DNA from: Nocardia amikacinitolerans NBRC 108937
GTDB taxonomy: Bacteria > Actinomycetota > Actinomycetes > Mycobacteriales > Mycobacteriaceae
Reading direction: 5' to 3'
Assembly (NCBI RefSeq): GCF_001612615.1
Contig: NZ_BDAU01000011.1
Location: forward strand, 339,554 to 403,553
DNA length: 64,000 bases
Made by a program: the position numbers and the translations under genes. The first letter of the stretch is position 1. Each line of letters opens with the position of its first letter. The notes under the pieces were generated by a model, which had not been told where the DNA came from, did not search any database, and saw only the letters and a list, made by a program, of their open reading frames with translations. This document shows positions 15,773-24,354 of this stretch, one piece after another.

Positions 15773-16804
15773 TCAGACCTGCTGCGCGAGCCGCGGCCAG
15801 CCCTGGCGTTGGGTTCCCAACCACCGCAAGCTTTCCCGGACGGCTGTTCGCCAGTCCTTGTGGGGGATGTAGCCGAGCTTGCGTGTGGCGTAGTCGCTGG
15901 GACATGGCCAGTCCTCGGCGACGTGTACCAGTGATCGGGTGAGGAAGGGATCGGCGCCGGGCAGGATCGGGTGCAGCGTCTCCATCAGCTTGCCGAAGCC
16001 GTAGCCGGTGCGATAGGACACGCTGAACCAGGGTGCGGGAACACCGATTTCGGATGCGACGAATTCGATGACCGCACGCGCTGTCGGGAATTCCGGCCCG
16101 CAGATGTTGAACGACTCGTAGGGGGCCAGTCGCTCGGCGAGTGCGGCTGCGGCGACTCCCGCGCCGAGGTCGGTGTCGCCGACCAACGCGAGGCGGGCGC
16201 GTCCGCCGTCGATCCATGGCACGAGTCTGGTGCGCAGCCGCGGCACGAGGGCGGGAATCAGTCCCAGCGTGTTACCCGCACCGACGAAGTGCCCGAGTCG
16301 GAGGGTGACCATGCCGGTGCCCTCACCGCTGGTCTCCTTCAGGTGGTGGTCCACGTCGATCAGGCGGTCGGCGTGCGGCCAGAAGCCGGTGTATCGCGGC
16401 GGGGAGAAGTCGTCGACCGGCTCACCGTCACGGCTCGGTGTGCCGATGGCCACGGTGGCGGCGAGAACGAACCGCCGCACGCCGGCCATCCTGGCTTGGT
16501 CCGCGAGGTCGATCGCGGGTTCCATGAAGTGCGTGCGCTCCTGGGTTCGATGCGCCCAAAAGGCTCCCCACGTGCCGAGATGGCATACCACGTCGACATT
16601 TCGAACGACGGCGCGGCGGTAGCCGGGGTCGAGCAGGTCCCCGGGGCGCACCTGCCCGGTGAACCAGTCGGGCAGCCGGGCCGGGGTGCGGCAGGCCGCG
16701 ATCGGTTCGGCTTCTGGATGCGCGGCCAAGGCGCGCAGCGCCTGGGTGCCGAGGAAGCCGGTGGCTCCCGTGACCAGGACCCGCGTGCGGCGCGACGTGC
16801 TCAT
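15773..16804 (-). CDS. NAD-dependent epimerase/dehydratase (extended SDR)
   Basis: A 343-residue extended SDR. The cofactor motif TGATGFLG is near residue 12, a VCHLGTWGAFW block follows strand 4, and a LRLGHFVGAGNT segment matches the substrate-side loop of 3-beta-HSD or sugar-epimerase relatives. The usual YxxxK pair is not clearly placed (DRLIDVDHHLK), so catalytic competence is uncertain. Its ATG overlaps the stop of the MFS gene by four bases, so the two are co-translated and probably share the TetR control seen upstream. Confidence 0.8.
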   Translation of the reverse strand: MSTSRRTRVLVTGATGFLGTQALRALAAHPEAEPIAACRTPARLPDWFTGQVRPGDLLDPGYRRAVVRNVDVVCHLGTWGAFWAHRTQERTHFMEPAIDLADQARMAGVRRFVLAATVAIGTPSRDGEPVDDFSPPRYTGFWPHADRLIDVDHHLKETSGEGTGMVTLRLGHFVGAGNTLGLIPALVPRLRTRLVPWIDGGRARLALVGDTDLGAGVAAAALAERLAPYESFNICGPEFPTARAVIEFVASEIGVPAPWFSVSYRTGYGFGKLMETLHPILPGADPFLTRSLVHVAEDWPCPSDYATRKLGYIPHKDWRTAVRESLRWLGTQRQGWPRLAQQV

Positions 16805-18285
16805 GCGACGCCCTCCGATTCCAGACGCTGCCCGGCGGGCACCGGGGCGCCGAGTTCGCCTGCCCGCCTCGGATGCCTTGTGCTGCCCGCGCGCAGGCCG
16901 ATCATCGCGGCGGCGAGGGCGAAGAGGCCGCAGACCAGCAGTGCTCGCTGAAATCCGGACGTGAACGCCTCGGGCTGCGGTACTCGGGCGGCCAGTAGAT
17001 CGTTGGTCCGGGAGGTGGCGATAGCGGTCAGGATCGCCAATCCCAGTGCGGCGCCGAGTTGTTGCGAGCTGTTGAGCAGCCCGGCCGCCAAGCCGGCCCG
17101 GTCGCTGGGCACCCCGGCGTTGGCGGCGGTCGTCACGCCGACGAAGACCGCGCCGAGGCCGATCGAAACGATCAGCAGGCCGGGCAGCAGATCCGGCAGG
17201 TAAGCGCCGTCGACCGGTATACGCGAGAGGTAGAACATCGCCGTCGCGGCGATCAACCCGCCCCCGACGATCACCGGACGGGTGCCGATGCGGTCGAACA
17301 ATCGGGCGGACACACCCGCGGCGATCCCGATCCCCGCGGTCACCGGCAGATACGCGGCGCCGGCCTCGATCGGCGAATAGCCCAGCACATTTTGCATGTA
17401 GAGGGTGAGGAAGAAGAACATCGAGACGAATCCGGCGAAGGCGAACATCTGGGTGGCGTCGGCGGCGGCGAGTCCCTGGATCCGGAAGATTGTGAAGGGG
17501 AACAAGGGATTGCGGTGGCGCAGTTCGTTGCCGACGAAAGCGAGCAGCAGCACCGCCGCCGACGCCAGACCAGCGAGGGTTGCGACGGTGTCCCAGCCGT
17601 GTTCTGGCGCCTGCACCAAGGTGTAGACCAGCACCAGCATGCCTCCGGTGGCCAGCACCGCACCGGCGGCGTCGAAGTCGCGGACCCGGTCACGGGGTCC
17701 GTCGATGGGCAGCAACCGGTGCGCGGCGATGATGATGATCAGGCACACCGGCAAATTGACCAGCAGCACCCACCGCCAGCCGGGCCCTTCGGACAGCACA
17801 CCGCCGAAGAAGACTCCGGTCGCGGCGGCCAGTCCGGATACCGCTCCCCACATACCGAGGGCCCGGTTGCGGTCGGTGGCGGAATTGAAGGTCGTGGTGA
17901 GAATCGACAGTCCGGCCGGGGCCATCATCGCGGCGCCGATGCCCTGCAGCACGCGGGCGCCGATCAGCATCTCCGGGTTGACGGCCAGACCTCCGGCCAG
18001 CGAGCACACCGCGAACAGCGTCGTTCCCGCGACCAGCATGCGCCGCCGCCCGATCAGGTCCGCGGCCCGCCCACCGAGCAGCAGGAATCCGCCGTAGGTC
18101 AGCAGGTAGCCGCTGAGCACCCACTGCACGCTCTGGGCGGTGAACGCCAGATCCGCCCGGATCGAGGGCAGCGCGACATTGAGGATCGAGGAATCGACGA
18201 TATCGAGGAATTGCACCGCGCACAGCAGGAGCAGGACGAGTCGGCCACGGCTGGTGGCCAGCTTCGAATCGGGTTCGGCATCCAT
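16801..18285 (-). CDS. DHA2-type (EmrB/QacA) MFS drug exporter
   Basis: A 494-residue MFS exporter with about 14 hydrophobic segments. It shows the DHA2 opening LDIVDSSILNVALPSI, motif A (GRAADLIGRRRMLVAG) and a motif C-like GAVSGLAAATGVFFGGVL. It should use the proton gradient to expel a toxic or signalling compound. Two copies of the TetR-type operator lie directly upstream and the TetR gene is next in the same direction. An SDR is translationally coupled downstream. Confidence 0.92.
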   Translation of the reverse strand: MDAEPDSKLATSRGRLVLLLLCAVQFLDIVDSSILNVALPSIRADLAFTAQSVQWVLSGYLLTYGGFLLLGGRAADLIGRRRMLVAGTTLFAVCSLAGGLAVNPEMLIGARVLQGIGAAMMAPAGLSILTTTFNSATDRNRALGMWGAVSGLAAATGVFFGGVLSEGPGWRWVLLVNLPVCLIIIIAAHRLLPIDGPRDRVRDFDAAGAVLATGGMLVLVYTLVQAPEHGWDTVATLAGLASAAVLLLAFVGNELRHRNPLFPFTIFRIQGLAAADATQMFAFAGFVSMFFFLTLYMQNVLGYSPIEAGAAYLPVTAGIGIAAGVSARLFDRIGTRPVIVGGGLIAATAMFYLSRIPVDGAYLPDLLPGLLIVSIGLGAVFVGVTTAANAGVPSDRAGLAAGLLNSSQQLGAALGLAILTAIATSRTNDLLAARVPQPEAFTSGFQRALLVCGLFALAAAMIGLRAGSTRHPRRAGELGAPVPAGQRLESEGVA

Positions 18286-18292
18286 GATTCAC

Positions 18293-18322
18293 CTTCAACT
18301 GGACTATTCGGTCCAGTTGAAG
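18293..18322. promoter_or_regulatory. TetR operator 1 (12-bp perfect arms)
   Basis: CTTCAACTGGAC and GTCCAGTTGAAG flank TATTCG, eight bases upstream of the MFS start. The core TGGAC-N6-GTCCA recurs at 18334-18349 and 19011-19026. Confidence 0.85.
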
Positions 18323-18333
18323 CTAGCACGCTA

Positions 18334-18349
18334 TGGACTAACCGGTCCA
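18334..18349. promoter_or_regulatory. TetR operator 2
   Basis: TGGAC, six bases (TAACCG), then GTCCA. It is the second copy in the MFS promoter region, between the TetR stop and the MFS start. Confidence 0.78.
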
Positions 18350-18389
18350 GTTTTTCGGTGTTGCCCGTGCTCCCGCGTGCGAGACGGGG

Positions 18390-18989
18390 TCAAATCGAGT
18401 ACGAGCGAAGTAGTGTCAGCCCGGCTGTCACGGCGACCCGCAACGAGGCCGGGTCGCGCCGTGCATGGCCCAGCAGCAACCCGCCCTCCAGGCTGGCCAG
18501 CAGGCCGGTGGCCAGCGTCGCCGGGTCCGCGTCTGCCCGCAGCTCGCCGCGCTCCACCATCCGGGCGATGGCGTCGGCGAACAAGCGCTCCCACGCGTCG
18601 AACGCCGCGGCGACCTGCCGCCTGGCGCCTTCGTTTCGGTCGGCCACCTCACTGGCCAGTGTGCCGATCGGACAGCCCGCCGCGGTCTGCTCGTACACCC
18701 CGATGAATCCATCCAGCGCACCAGTGAGCTCGTCCAGGGACACCACCCGCCCCAGCAGGCGCGTCAACTCATCGAGCACTTGCCCGCACCGGTACTCCAC
18801 CGCGGCCGCGACCAGATCGTCCCGATCGGAAAAGTAGTGATACAACTGGCTTTTGCTGGCCCCCGAAGCGGCGCGCACCACATCAAGACTCGTCGCATCG
18901 ACACCACGCTCGGCGATGAGGTCGGCGGCGCGTTCGATGATTCGTTCCCGGGTGGCGCGTCCGCGTGTGGTCTTCGGATCATTCGGCAT
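18390..18989 (-). CDS. TetR-family repressor of the adjacent MFS exporter
   Basis: A 199-residue TetR protein. Residues about 10-55 form the DNA-binding domain (RERIIERAADLIAERGVDATSLDVVRAASGASKSQLYHYFSDRDDLVAAAV). The remainder is the helical ligand domain with AAGCPIGTLASEVADRNEGAR, typical of the subgroup acting next to MFS pumps. Copies of one operator occur before this gene (19011-19026) and before the MFS gene, so negative autoregulation plus exporter control is well supported by sequence. The ligand is unknown. Confidence 0.92.
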   Translation of the reverse strand: MPNDPKTTRGRATRERIIERAADLIAERGVDATSLDVVRAASGASKSQLYHYFSDRDDLVAAAVEYRCGQVLDELTRLLGRVVSLDELTGALDGFIGVYEQTAAGCPIGTLASEVADRNEGARRQVAAAFDAWERLFADAIARMVERGELRADADPATLATGLLASLEGGLLLGHARRDPASLRVAVTAGLTLLRSYSI

Positions 18990-19010
18990 CCATCGATCGT
19001 ATGCCGATAG

Positions 19011-19026
19011 TGGACCACTCGGTCCA
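19011..19026. promoter_or_regulatory. TetR operator 3 (autoregulatory)
   Basis: TGGAC, CACTCG, then GTCCA, 22 bases upstream of the TetR start. Confidence 0.8.
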
Positions 19027-19084
19027 GGATGGATGGTGGGCGTTTTGTCGGCGGGTGTGTGCTCTGGCTGGCCGGGCAAGCGTC

Positions 19085-19672
19085 TCATCCGCTGGTGATT
19101 CGGCCGGTGTCCTCGTTCCATTCGATCCAGCCGCGTTCGAAATCCACGCGACGGCCACTCGGGACGTCGTATTCGTCCGAGGTGGGGAATCCGAGTCGGC
19201 CGTTCTCGTAGCCTTGCCGGGCCCATTCGGTGAAAATGGCCCCGTGAACGGCGTGGGTTCCCGCCGGGGAATGGTAGATATTGCCGGTCTGGAACCGGTT
19301 GAATCGGCCGACTCCGTTCGGCGTCGCCAATTCTCCGCTGACGGGCCAGCGCAACGCAGATGCGGGGCCGTTCATGCTTTCGTACTTGTCCCCGATCAGG
19401 CCGTACACTTCCCAGGCGCCGGTCTTGTCGGTCCAGTAGATGGCGCCGTTGCGGAAGTCTTGAACACGGCCACCGTCGCGGTCGTATTCTTCGCTGCGGC
19501 AGTCGCCGAGGGGGCCGGTGGGACCGGAGAGCTCGGCGTAGCGTGTGCCGATCGCGGCGGTAGGCCAGCAGCACACTTCCTCTTTCGTGTCGCAGGCTGC
19601 CAGTCCGAGCGCGAGCACAGTCAGGGCCGCTGTCAGCGCCACGCCGTTGGAGATTGCTCGAATCGCGTTCAT
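19085..19672 (-). CDS. LGFP-repeat lipoprotein
   Basis: A 195-residue lipoprotein with lipobox LAAC near residue 27. The mature part carries about three LGFP-type repeats, recognisable by GPTGPLGD, ALRWPVSGEL and GRLGFPTSDEYDVPSGRRVDFERG, with intervening NGAIYWT, GNIYHSP and GWIEWN strands. LGFP repeats occur in envelope proteins of mycolic-acid bacteria and are thought to bind cell-wall components. ATG 19672 follows an AGGAAGAGG sequence. The gene is divergent from the stress block. Confidence 0.9.
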   Translation of the reverse strand: MNAIRAISNGVALTAALTVLALGLAACDTKEEVCCWPTAAIGTRYAELSGPTGPLGDCRSEEYDRDGGRVQDFRNGAIYWTDKTGAWEVYGLIGDKYESMNGPASALRWPVSGELATPNGVGRFNRFQTGNIYHSPAGTHAVHGAIFTEWARQGYENGRLGFPTSDEYDVPSGRRVDFERGWIEWNEDTGRITSG

Positions 19673-19795
19673 CAGGCGACCTCTTCCTGAGAATCGTCCC
19701 CTGCGGACGGGATGACACGGCACGCGGACGGATAAACCTTGCGGCCTCCTGCAGAAACTGAAGTCGTCGCGCTCACACGTAAATAGGACGTTGGC

Positions 19796-19822
19796 GGTTT
19801 GCCAGGCAATAGCGGCGGGTAC
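19796..19822 (+). promoter_or_regulatory. SigF/SigB-type stress promoter
   Basis: GGTTT (19796-19800), 16 bases, then GGGTAC (19817-19822). This closely matches the actinobacterial general-stress promoter GTTT-N15-17-GGGTA(T). It stands about 105 bases before the LapA-like gene and is followed by an inverted repeat at 19830-19848. Confidence 0.6.
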
Positions 19823-19829
19823 GCAAAAG

Positions 19830-19848
19830 GTATAGGGCCGACCTATAC
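19830..19848. promoter_or_regulatory. Inverted repeat just downstream of the stress promoter
   Basis: GTATAGG and CCTATAC arms, 5-base spacer. It would lie in the initially transcribed region and could be an operator or a leader hairpin. Confidence 0.45.
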
Positions 19849-19927
19849 GCTGCCCGCAGCAGGGCCGGCCTGCCAGCCACGGCGTGCCCTTTTCGCCGAA
19901 TTGGCTCTCGATATCGAGGAGGGCGCG

Positions 19928-20290
19928 ATGAGCGCCAAAAATCAGCCGGTGACAGCATCGAATGCCGCAGGAGGACACTTCCTGCGCCGCGAACACGGCG
20001 ACCCGAAAGCGAAAGCGCAGCCCCGTCCCCGGGGTGGCCGCGCGAGGACTTGGACCGCTCGCGCGTGGATCGAGATCGCCGTCGGCGCGGTCATCGCGAT
20101 CGTGCTGCTGATCTTCATCCTGCAGAACACCGCCAAGACCGAGATCTCCTTCCTGGCGTGGAGCTTCACCATGCCGCTGGGGGTGGCTTTGCTATTCGCC
20201 GCTATCGGCGGGTTGCTGGTGATGGCATTGGCCGGAGGCGCCCGCATCTGGCAACTGCGCCACCAACGCGCCGAGACCACGAACCGATGA
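19928..20290 (+). CDS. LapA-like (DUF1049) membrane protein
   Basis: A 120-residue protein with a charged, Arg-rich N-terminal 40 residues and two membrane segments separated by the motif QNTAKTEISFLAWSFTMPL, which is diagnostic of LapA/DUF1049 proteins. A GAGGAGG ribosome site precedes ATG 19928. It opens the stress block, and its stop overlaps the next start by four bases. The family's function is not settled; an envelope role is likely. Confidence 0.85.
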   Translation: MSAKNQPVTASNAAGGHFLRREHGDPKAKAQPRPRGGRARTWTARAWIEIAVGAVIAIVLLIFILQNTAKTEISFLAWSFTMPLGVALLFAAIGGLLVMALAGGARIWQLRHQRAETTNR

Positions 20291-20823
20291 CCACCGCCCC
20301 GAATGCCGCCCACAGCTTGCCGGTCGGCCACCGCGGCCTGGTCGAACGTCTGCTGCTGGGCTCACGCGAAACCGAGGACCAGCGCGTCCGATGGCTGCAA
20401 CGCCTGCCGGGGCCGCAACTGCCCGGCCTGGTCTCCACCATCACGCTGCTGTTCGGTACCTGGCTGGCGCTCGCTCCGCTGCGGTGGCCACATCCCAGCG
20501 ATGCCGGATGGTTCGCGGCAGGCTGGAACGAGGTCCTCACCGGTTCCGCCATCGCCGTGCTCGGTTTGGTCCGGCTCAGCCGCCCTATCCGCGTGGTCAC
20601 CGCCACGACGCTCGGCGTCGCACTCGGTGGTTGGCTTCTGGTGAGCCCGCTGTTGTTCGACTACGGCACCACCGACGAAGCGATCCCCGCCATCGTCAAC
20701 AGTCTGCTCGTGGGCGTCATCTTGATCGGCGTCACCCTCGTCGGACACGTCGACGCCCGGCGAGCCCTACCCGCAGGCGCTGCCGCGCCCAAATCAGATG
20801 ATCGCGCAGGTCCGCCCGCATAG
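20287..20823 (+). CDS. SPW-repeat membrane protein
   Basis: A 178-residue protein with about four hydrophobic segments arranged as two repeats, each with a W-x-L-A-P/L-V-S-P turn followed by an N-x(1-2)-L-x-G-type helix (TWLALAPLRWP with WNEVLTGSAIAVLGL, and GWLLVSPLLFDYG with NSLLVGVILIGVTL). This is the SPW repeat pattern. ATG 20287 overlaps the LapA-like stop by four bases, whereas the longer open frame from 20050 lies over that gene. Function unknown. Confidence 0.75.
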   Translation: MTTAPNAAHSLPVGHRGLVERLLLGSRETEDQRVRWLQRLPGPQLPGLVSTITLLFGTWLALAPLRWPHPSDAGWFAAGWNEVLTGSAIAVLGLVRLSRPIRVVTATTLGVALGGWLLVSPLLFDYGTTDEAIPAIVNSLLVGVILIGVTLVGHVDARRALPAGAAAPKSDDRAGPPA

Positions 20824-20914
20824 TGCCCGACGGCATCCGGCAAAGCCCGACGAGAGGCCGTCGTGGCCGGGCCTCCGTGCCCGGATCGGTTCGATGACTG
20901 AGCGAGGATCTCGC

Positions 20915-22219
20915 ATGCGCGCGCTGATGCTGTTGCTGGGTGCGCTGGGATTGGCTCAGTCGTTGGGCGGCGTGGACCCGGTAGCGCGGGGCGTGCCCGC
21001 GGAGAGCGTGTTGGTCGCGCAGGTGGACGGGCCGATCACCTCCGTGGTGGCCGACCACGTCGGCGAAGGGGTTCGGCGGGCGGAGTCGAACGACTACGCG
21101 GCGTTTCTCGTCGAACTGGATACGCCGGGCGGTCTCGATGTTTCGATGCGCGACATCGTGCAGGCTTTCCTTGGCGCCGAGGTTCCGGTCATCGTCTATG
21201 TGACGCCGTCCGGGGCGCGCGCCGCCTCGGCGGGAGCGCTGATCACCCTCAGCGCACACGTCGCGGCGATGGCGCCGGGCACGACGATCGGCGCCGCGAC
21301 CCCGGTCCGTCTCGACGGTGAGGGCGGTGGTGAGGTCGAACGAAAGGTGATCGAGGACGCGGCGGCCTTCGCGGTATCGGTGGCCCAGCAGCGGGGCCGG
21401 AACGTGGATTTCGCCGAGGACATGGTCCGCGAGGGGCGAGCGGTGCCCGCACCCGAGGCGGTCGAGTTGTCGGCGGTGGATCTGCTGGCCGCTGATCGAG
21501 CGGAGTTGCTGCGCGCGATAGACGGCGACACCGTCGTCCTGGCCAGCGGCGCCGAAACCGTGTTGCGGACCGCGAACGCCTCGGCGGTGGACCACGAGAT
21601 GGGAATGTTCACCAAGCTGCGGCAACTACTGGCGAACCCGACCCTGGCCTTCCTGCTCATCTCCCTGGGCGGGCTCGCGCTGATATTCGAGCTGGCCAAT
21701 CCCGGCGCGAGCGTGGGAGGAGTCATCGGCGTGGTGATGCTGGCGCTGGGTTTCGTCTCGCTGGCAGTGCTACCGGTGCAGGTCGCGGGTGTCCTGCTGG
21801 TGGTGCTGGCGCTGGCGCTGTTCGCGGCCGAACTCTTCACTCCGGGGATCGGCGCGTTCGCGGGTGGCGGGGCGATCGCCCTGGCGGCGGCTGGGCTGAT
21901 GCTGTTCGAAGGGCCGTTCGAGGTCGAACCGATGGTGCTGTGGCCGACCGTCGTGGTCGTCGCTGCGGGGACGGTGCTCGCGGGCCGGCTCGCGCTGCGC
22001 GCGCGCCGAGCCGCTCCCATCACCGGGGACACGGGAATGATCGGGCAGCACACCGTCGTCGACGAGGCCGAAGGGCACAGCGGGCGCGCCCAGGTGGAAG
22101 GGGCTTGGTGGAATCTGCGCGGCCACGACCAGCCGCTGCACGCGGGGCAACGGGTGCGCGTGGTGGAGGTCGACGGCTTGACCCTGATCGTCGAAGCCGT
22201 TGCACAGGAGGAGAAATGA
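20915..22219 (+). CDS. NfeD-family membrane-bound serine protease (long form)
   Basis: A 434-residue long-form NfeD protein. An N-terminal signal/anchor is followed by a ClpP-class protease domain (about residues 25-215) with the nucleophile in [13 protein letters not shown] and a candidate lysine in [11 protein letters not shown]. Four membrane helices follow (about 240-360), then a soluble OB-fold C-terminal domain ([23 protein letters not shown]). ATG 20915 with GAGGA upstream is chosen. It is coupled by a 4-base overlap to the slipin gene, the standard NfeD-SPFH pair in membrane-quality control. Confidence 0.92.
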   Translation: MRALMLLLGALGLAQSLGGVDPVARGVPAESVLVAQVDGPITSVVADHVGEGVRRAESNDYAAFLVELDTPGGLDVSMRDIVQAFLGAEVPVIVYVTPSGARAASAGALITLSAHVAAMAPGTTIGAATPVRLDGEGGGEVERKVIEDAAAFAVSVAQQRGRNVDFAEDMVREGRAVPAPEAVELSAVDLLAADRAELLRAIDGDTVVLASGAETVLRTANASAVDHEMGMFTKLRQLLANPTLAFLLISLGGLALIFELANPGASVGGVIGVVMLALGFVSLAVLPVQVAGVLLVVLALALFAAELFTPGIGAFAGGGAIALAAAGLMLFEGPFEVEPMVLWPTVVVVAAGTVLAGRLALRARRAAPITGDTGMIGQHTVVDEAEGHSGRAQVEGAWWNLRGHDQPLHAGQRVRVVEVDGLTLIVEAVAQEEK

Positions 22220-22989
22220 ACGCAACCGTGATCGGCGTGTTGATCGCCGGTATGGCCGTGTTTGCCTTGCTGGCTGCGGCGATTCGCATTGTCGACGAAT
22301 ACGAGCGCGGCGTGATCTTCCGGCTCGGCCGGGTGATCGGCGCGAAGGGACCCGGCCTGTTCTTCATCATCCCGATCGTGGATCGAATGGTGAAGGTGTC
22401 CCTGCGCACGGTCACGATGGACATCCCCCCGCAGGACGTGATCACCAGGGACAACGTGACCGTCAGCGTCAACGCGGTCACCTACTTCAGGGTCGTCGAG
22501 CCGGTGCGATCGGTGGTGGCCGTAGAAGACCACGTCACCGCCACCTACCAGTTCGCGCAGACGACCTTGCGCAGCATTCTCGGTCAAACCGATCTGGACG
22601 ATCTGCTGGTCAATCGCGACGAGATCAACCGGCGTCTGCAGAAGATCATCGACGATGCCACCAATCCTTGGGGTGTGAAGGTCGACCACGTCGAGGTCAA
22701 GGACGTGGAGCTGCCCGGATCCATGCGACGGGCGATGGCTCGGCAAGCCGAATCCGAACGTGAACGCCGCGCGAAGGTCATCCACGCCAAAGGCGAGTAC
22801 GAGGCCGCCGAGACCCTGGGCAAGGCGGCAGACGTCATGGAAAGAAAGCCGGCCGCACTGCAATTGCGCGTGTTGTCCACCATGGCCGACATCTCCGCCG
22901 ATCGCAGCTCGACGCTGATCTTCCCGCTGCCGCTGGAGTTCCTCCGACTGGCCCAAGCCGCCGGAAAGCGCCTTGAATCCGAAGAGTAG
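22216..22989 (+). CDS. SPFH/Band-7 protein, slipin type
   Basis: A 257-residue slipin (stomatin-like) protein with one N-terminal membrane helix (residues 3-25), then the Band-7 domain: [59 protein letters not shown], and a C-terminal coiled-coil [37 protein letters not shown] precedes the ATG, which overlaps the NfeD stop. It should form membrane-associated oligomers that partner or present substrates to the NfeD protease. Confidence 0.95.
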   Translation: MNATVIGVLIAGMAVFALLAAAIRIVDEYERGVIFRLGRVIGAKGPGLFFIIPIVDRMVKVSLRTVTMDIPPQDVITRDNVTVSVNAVTYFRVVEPVRSVVAVEDHVTATYQFAQTTLRSILGQTDLDDLLVNRDEINRRLQKIIDDATNPWGVKVDHVEVKDVELPGSMRRAMARQAESERERRAKVIHAKGEYEAAETLGKAADVMERKPAALQLRVLSTMADISADRSSTLIFPLPLEFLRLAQAAGKRLESEE

Positions 22990-23032
22990 GACCCCGCTTC
23001 TCGGGCACTCGTATTTCAAGGTGGTGATCCCC

Positions 23033-23602
23033 ATGGAGTCCTACCCGCCCGCTCCCACCCGGTTGATTCGAATGGTGCCCTGGAGCCGGAACCCGGTCAT
23101 GCGACCTGGCGACCGGATCCAGTCGGCAATCCGGCTTCTGGCGATGACCATCTGCCTGATCGCGGTGCCGGCCGCGGGCGCGATCGGCACCGAGACCTAC
23201 GCACGGGAAGCCACCCGAATCCGCCAGCAACAGGCGGCGACCTCGACGGTGACCGCCACCATCGTCGCAGAGCCGATACACACATCCGATCAAATCAGTG
23301 CCAGGGCCAAGGTGCGGTGGACACATGACGGACACACCGGATCCGCGAGCGTCCCGGTCGCCCCCAACGCGATCCGCGGCCGAACCCTGACCCTGCACAT
23401 CGATGACGAAGGCAAGATCACCGAACCCGCGCCATCGACCCGCAGCGCAGGTTGGACGGCTGTCGCGACCGCGCTCGGGGTGCTCGCCGGAACCTGGAGC
23501 ATCGCTTTGATCCTCACCACGGCGGTCCACGGAGTGCTGCTCGCACATCGCGACGCGCAACTGGACCGGGAGTGGCGCGCACTGGATATCGACAGGCAGT
23601 GA
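23033..23602 (+). CDS. Rv1733c-family two-helix membrane protein
   Basis: A 189-residue protein with two membrane segments (about residues 33-52 and 142-165) bracketing an extracytoplasmic beta-rich domain. N-terminal RMVPWSRNPVMRPGDRIQSAIR is the family signature, as in the mycobacterial hypoxia-induced antigen Rv1733c. An AAGGTGG ribosome site precedes ATG 23033. I found no DosR box upstream; the setting suggests general-stress rather than dormancy control. Molecular function unknown. Confidence 0.85.
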   Translation: MESYPPAPTRLIRMVPWSRNPVMRPGDRIQSAIRLLAMTICLIAVPAAGAIGTETYAREATRIRQQQAATSTVTATIVAEPIHTSDQISARAKVRWTHDGHTGSASVPVAPNAIRGRTLTLHIDDEGKITEPAPSTRSAGWTAVATALGVLAGTWSIALILTTAVHGVLLAHRDAQLDREWRALDIDRQ

Positions 23603-23727
23603 ATCCGTCGGCACGCGGTACGCCGAGCGAGGACGTTTTCCTTCGCGGCTCCCGGGCATGCGCGATATCGATGGCACGGTGAGTCCGGGTGCGGTCGCGC
23701 GATGGGCTCGAGGCAATGGAGGAGCGT

Positions 23728-24132
23728 ATGGCCGAGCAGAGGCTACCAACTCTCATCGACATGGAGGACGCGGATCTGACGGTGCGCGACCCAGCCGACG
23801 ATATCCGCGGCCGGACGGTGCTCGACCCCCATGGCGATGAACTCGGCGAGGTCGACGGGCTACTCGTCGACGAGGCGGAGAATCGGGTCCGATTCCTGCG
23901 CCTGGCCTCCGGCGGATTGCTCGGATTCGGCCGGACGAAACGGCTGATCCCGGTCGAGGCCATCACCGGAATCGACGAGAAGACCGTGCGTATCGATCGG
24001 GCCAAGGAGCAGGTCGCGGACAGCGCGCCGTACGACCCACCGCTGCTCGACGAGCACGTCTTCTACCAGGACCTTTACCAACACTACGGCGTGCAGCCGT
24101 TCTGGATCACCGGCTATCGCTATCCATTCTGA
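23728..24132 (+). CDS. PRC-barrel domain protein
   Basis: A 134-residue protein with one PRC-barrel-like domain (about residues 20-90: DIRGRTVLDPHGDELGEVDGLLVDE, RVRFLRLASGGLLGFGRTKRLIPVEAI) and a Tyr-rich C-terminus (YQDLYQHYGVQPFW). GGAGGAG stands directly upstream of ATG 23728. Such proteins are frequent in actinobacterial stress loci; the specific role is unknown. Confidence 0.82.
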   Translation: MAEQRLPTLIDMEDADLTVRDPADDIRGRTVLDPHGDELGEVDGLLVDEAENRVRFLRLASGGLLGFGRTKRLIPVEAITGIDEKTVRIDRAKEQVADSAPYDPPLLDEHVFYQDLYQHYGVQPFWITGYRYPF

Positions 24133-24153
24133 TTGCCGCCGGCCGGGCAGAGG

Positions 24154-24267
24154 TCACAGTCGAACGACGAACCCTTGCCCGTCATTGCGCAGGTCGTCGA
24201 GTGAGAAGGCATCGGTGGAGCTGACCAGGGTGCCGAACCCGTCGGTCCGGACGTGGATCGAGGTCAT
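24154..24267 (-). CDS. Possible 37-residue protein
   Basis: A short minus-strand frame starting at ATG 24267 has strongly G/C-ending codons and a protein-like sequence (DGFGTLVSSTDAFSLDDLRNDGQG). No ribosome site is obvious, and the open frame continues upstream under the GH15 gene without being coding there. It may be a genuine small protein or the tail of a lost gene. Confidence 0.3.
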   Translation of the reverse strand: MTSIHVRTDGFGTLVSSTDAFSLDDLRNDGQGFVVRL

Positions 24268-24354
24268 GTCGCCGCTGGCCGGGTGTCCGGCCGCGAAGGC
24301 GAATAGCGAACCCGTCTGCGGGTACTTCGCTGGGTGATCGGGGAGGTGGTCTGG

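Noticed and set aside
22990..23032. DosR-type dormancy box before the Rv1733c-like gene
   Set aside because: No GGGACT-N4-AGTCCC-like palindrome is present upstream of this gene.
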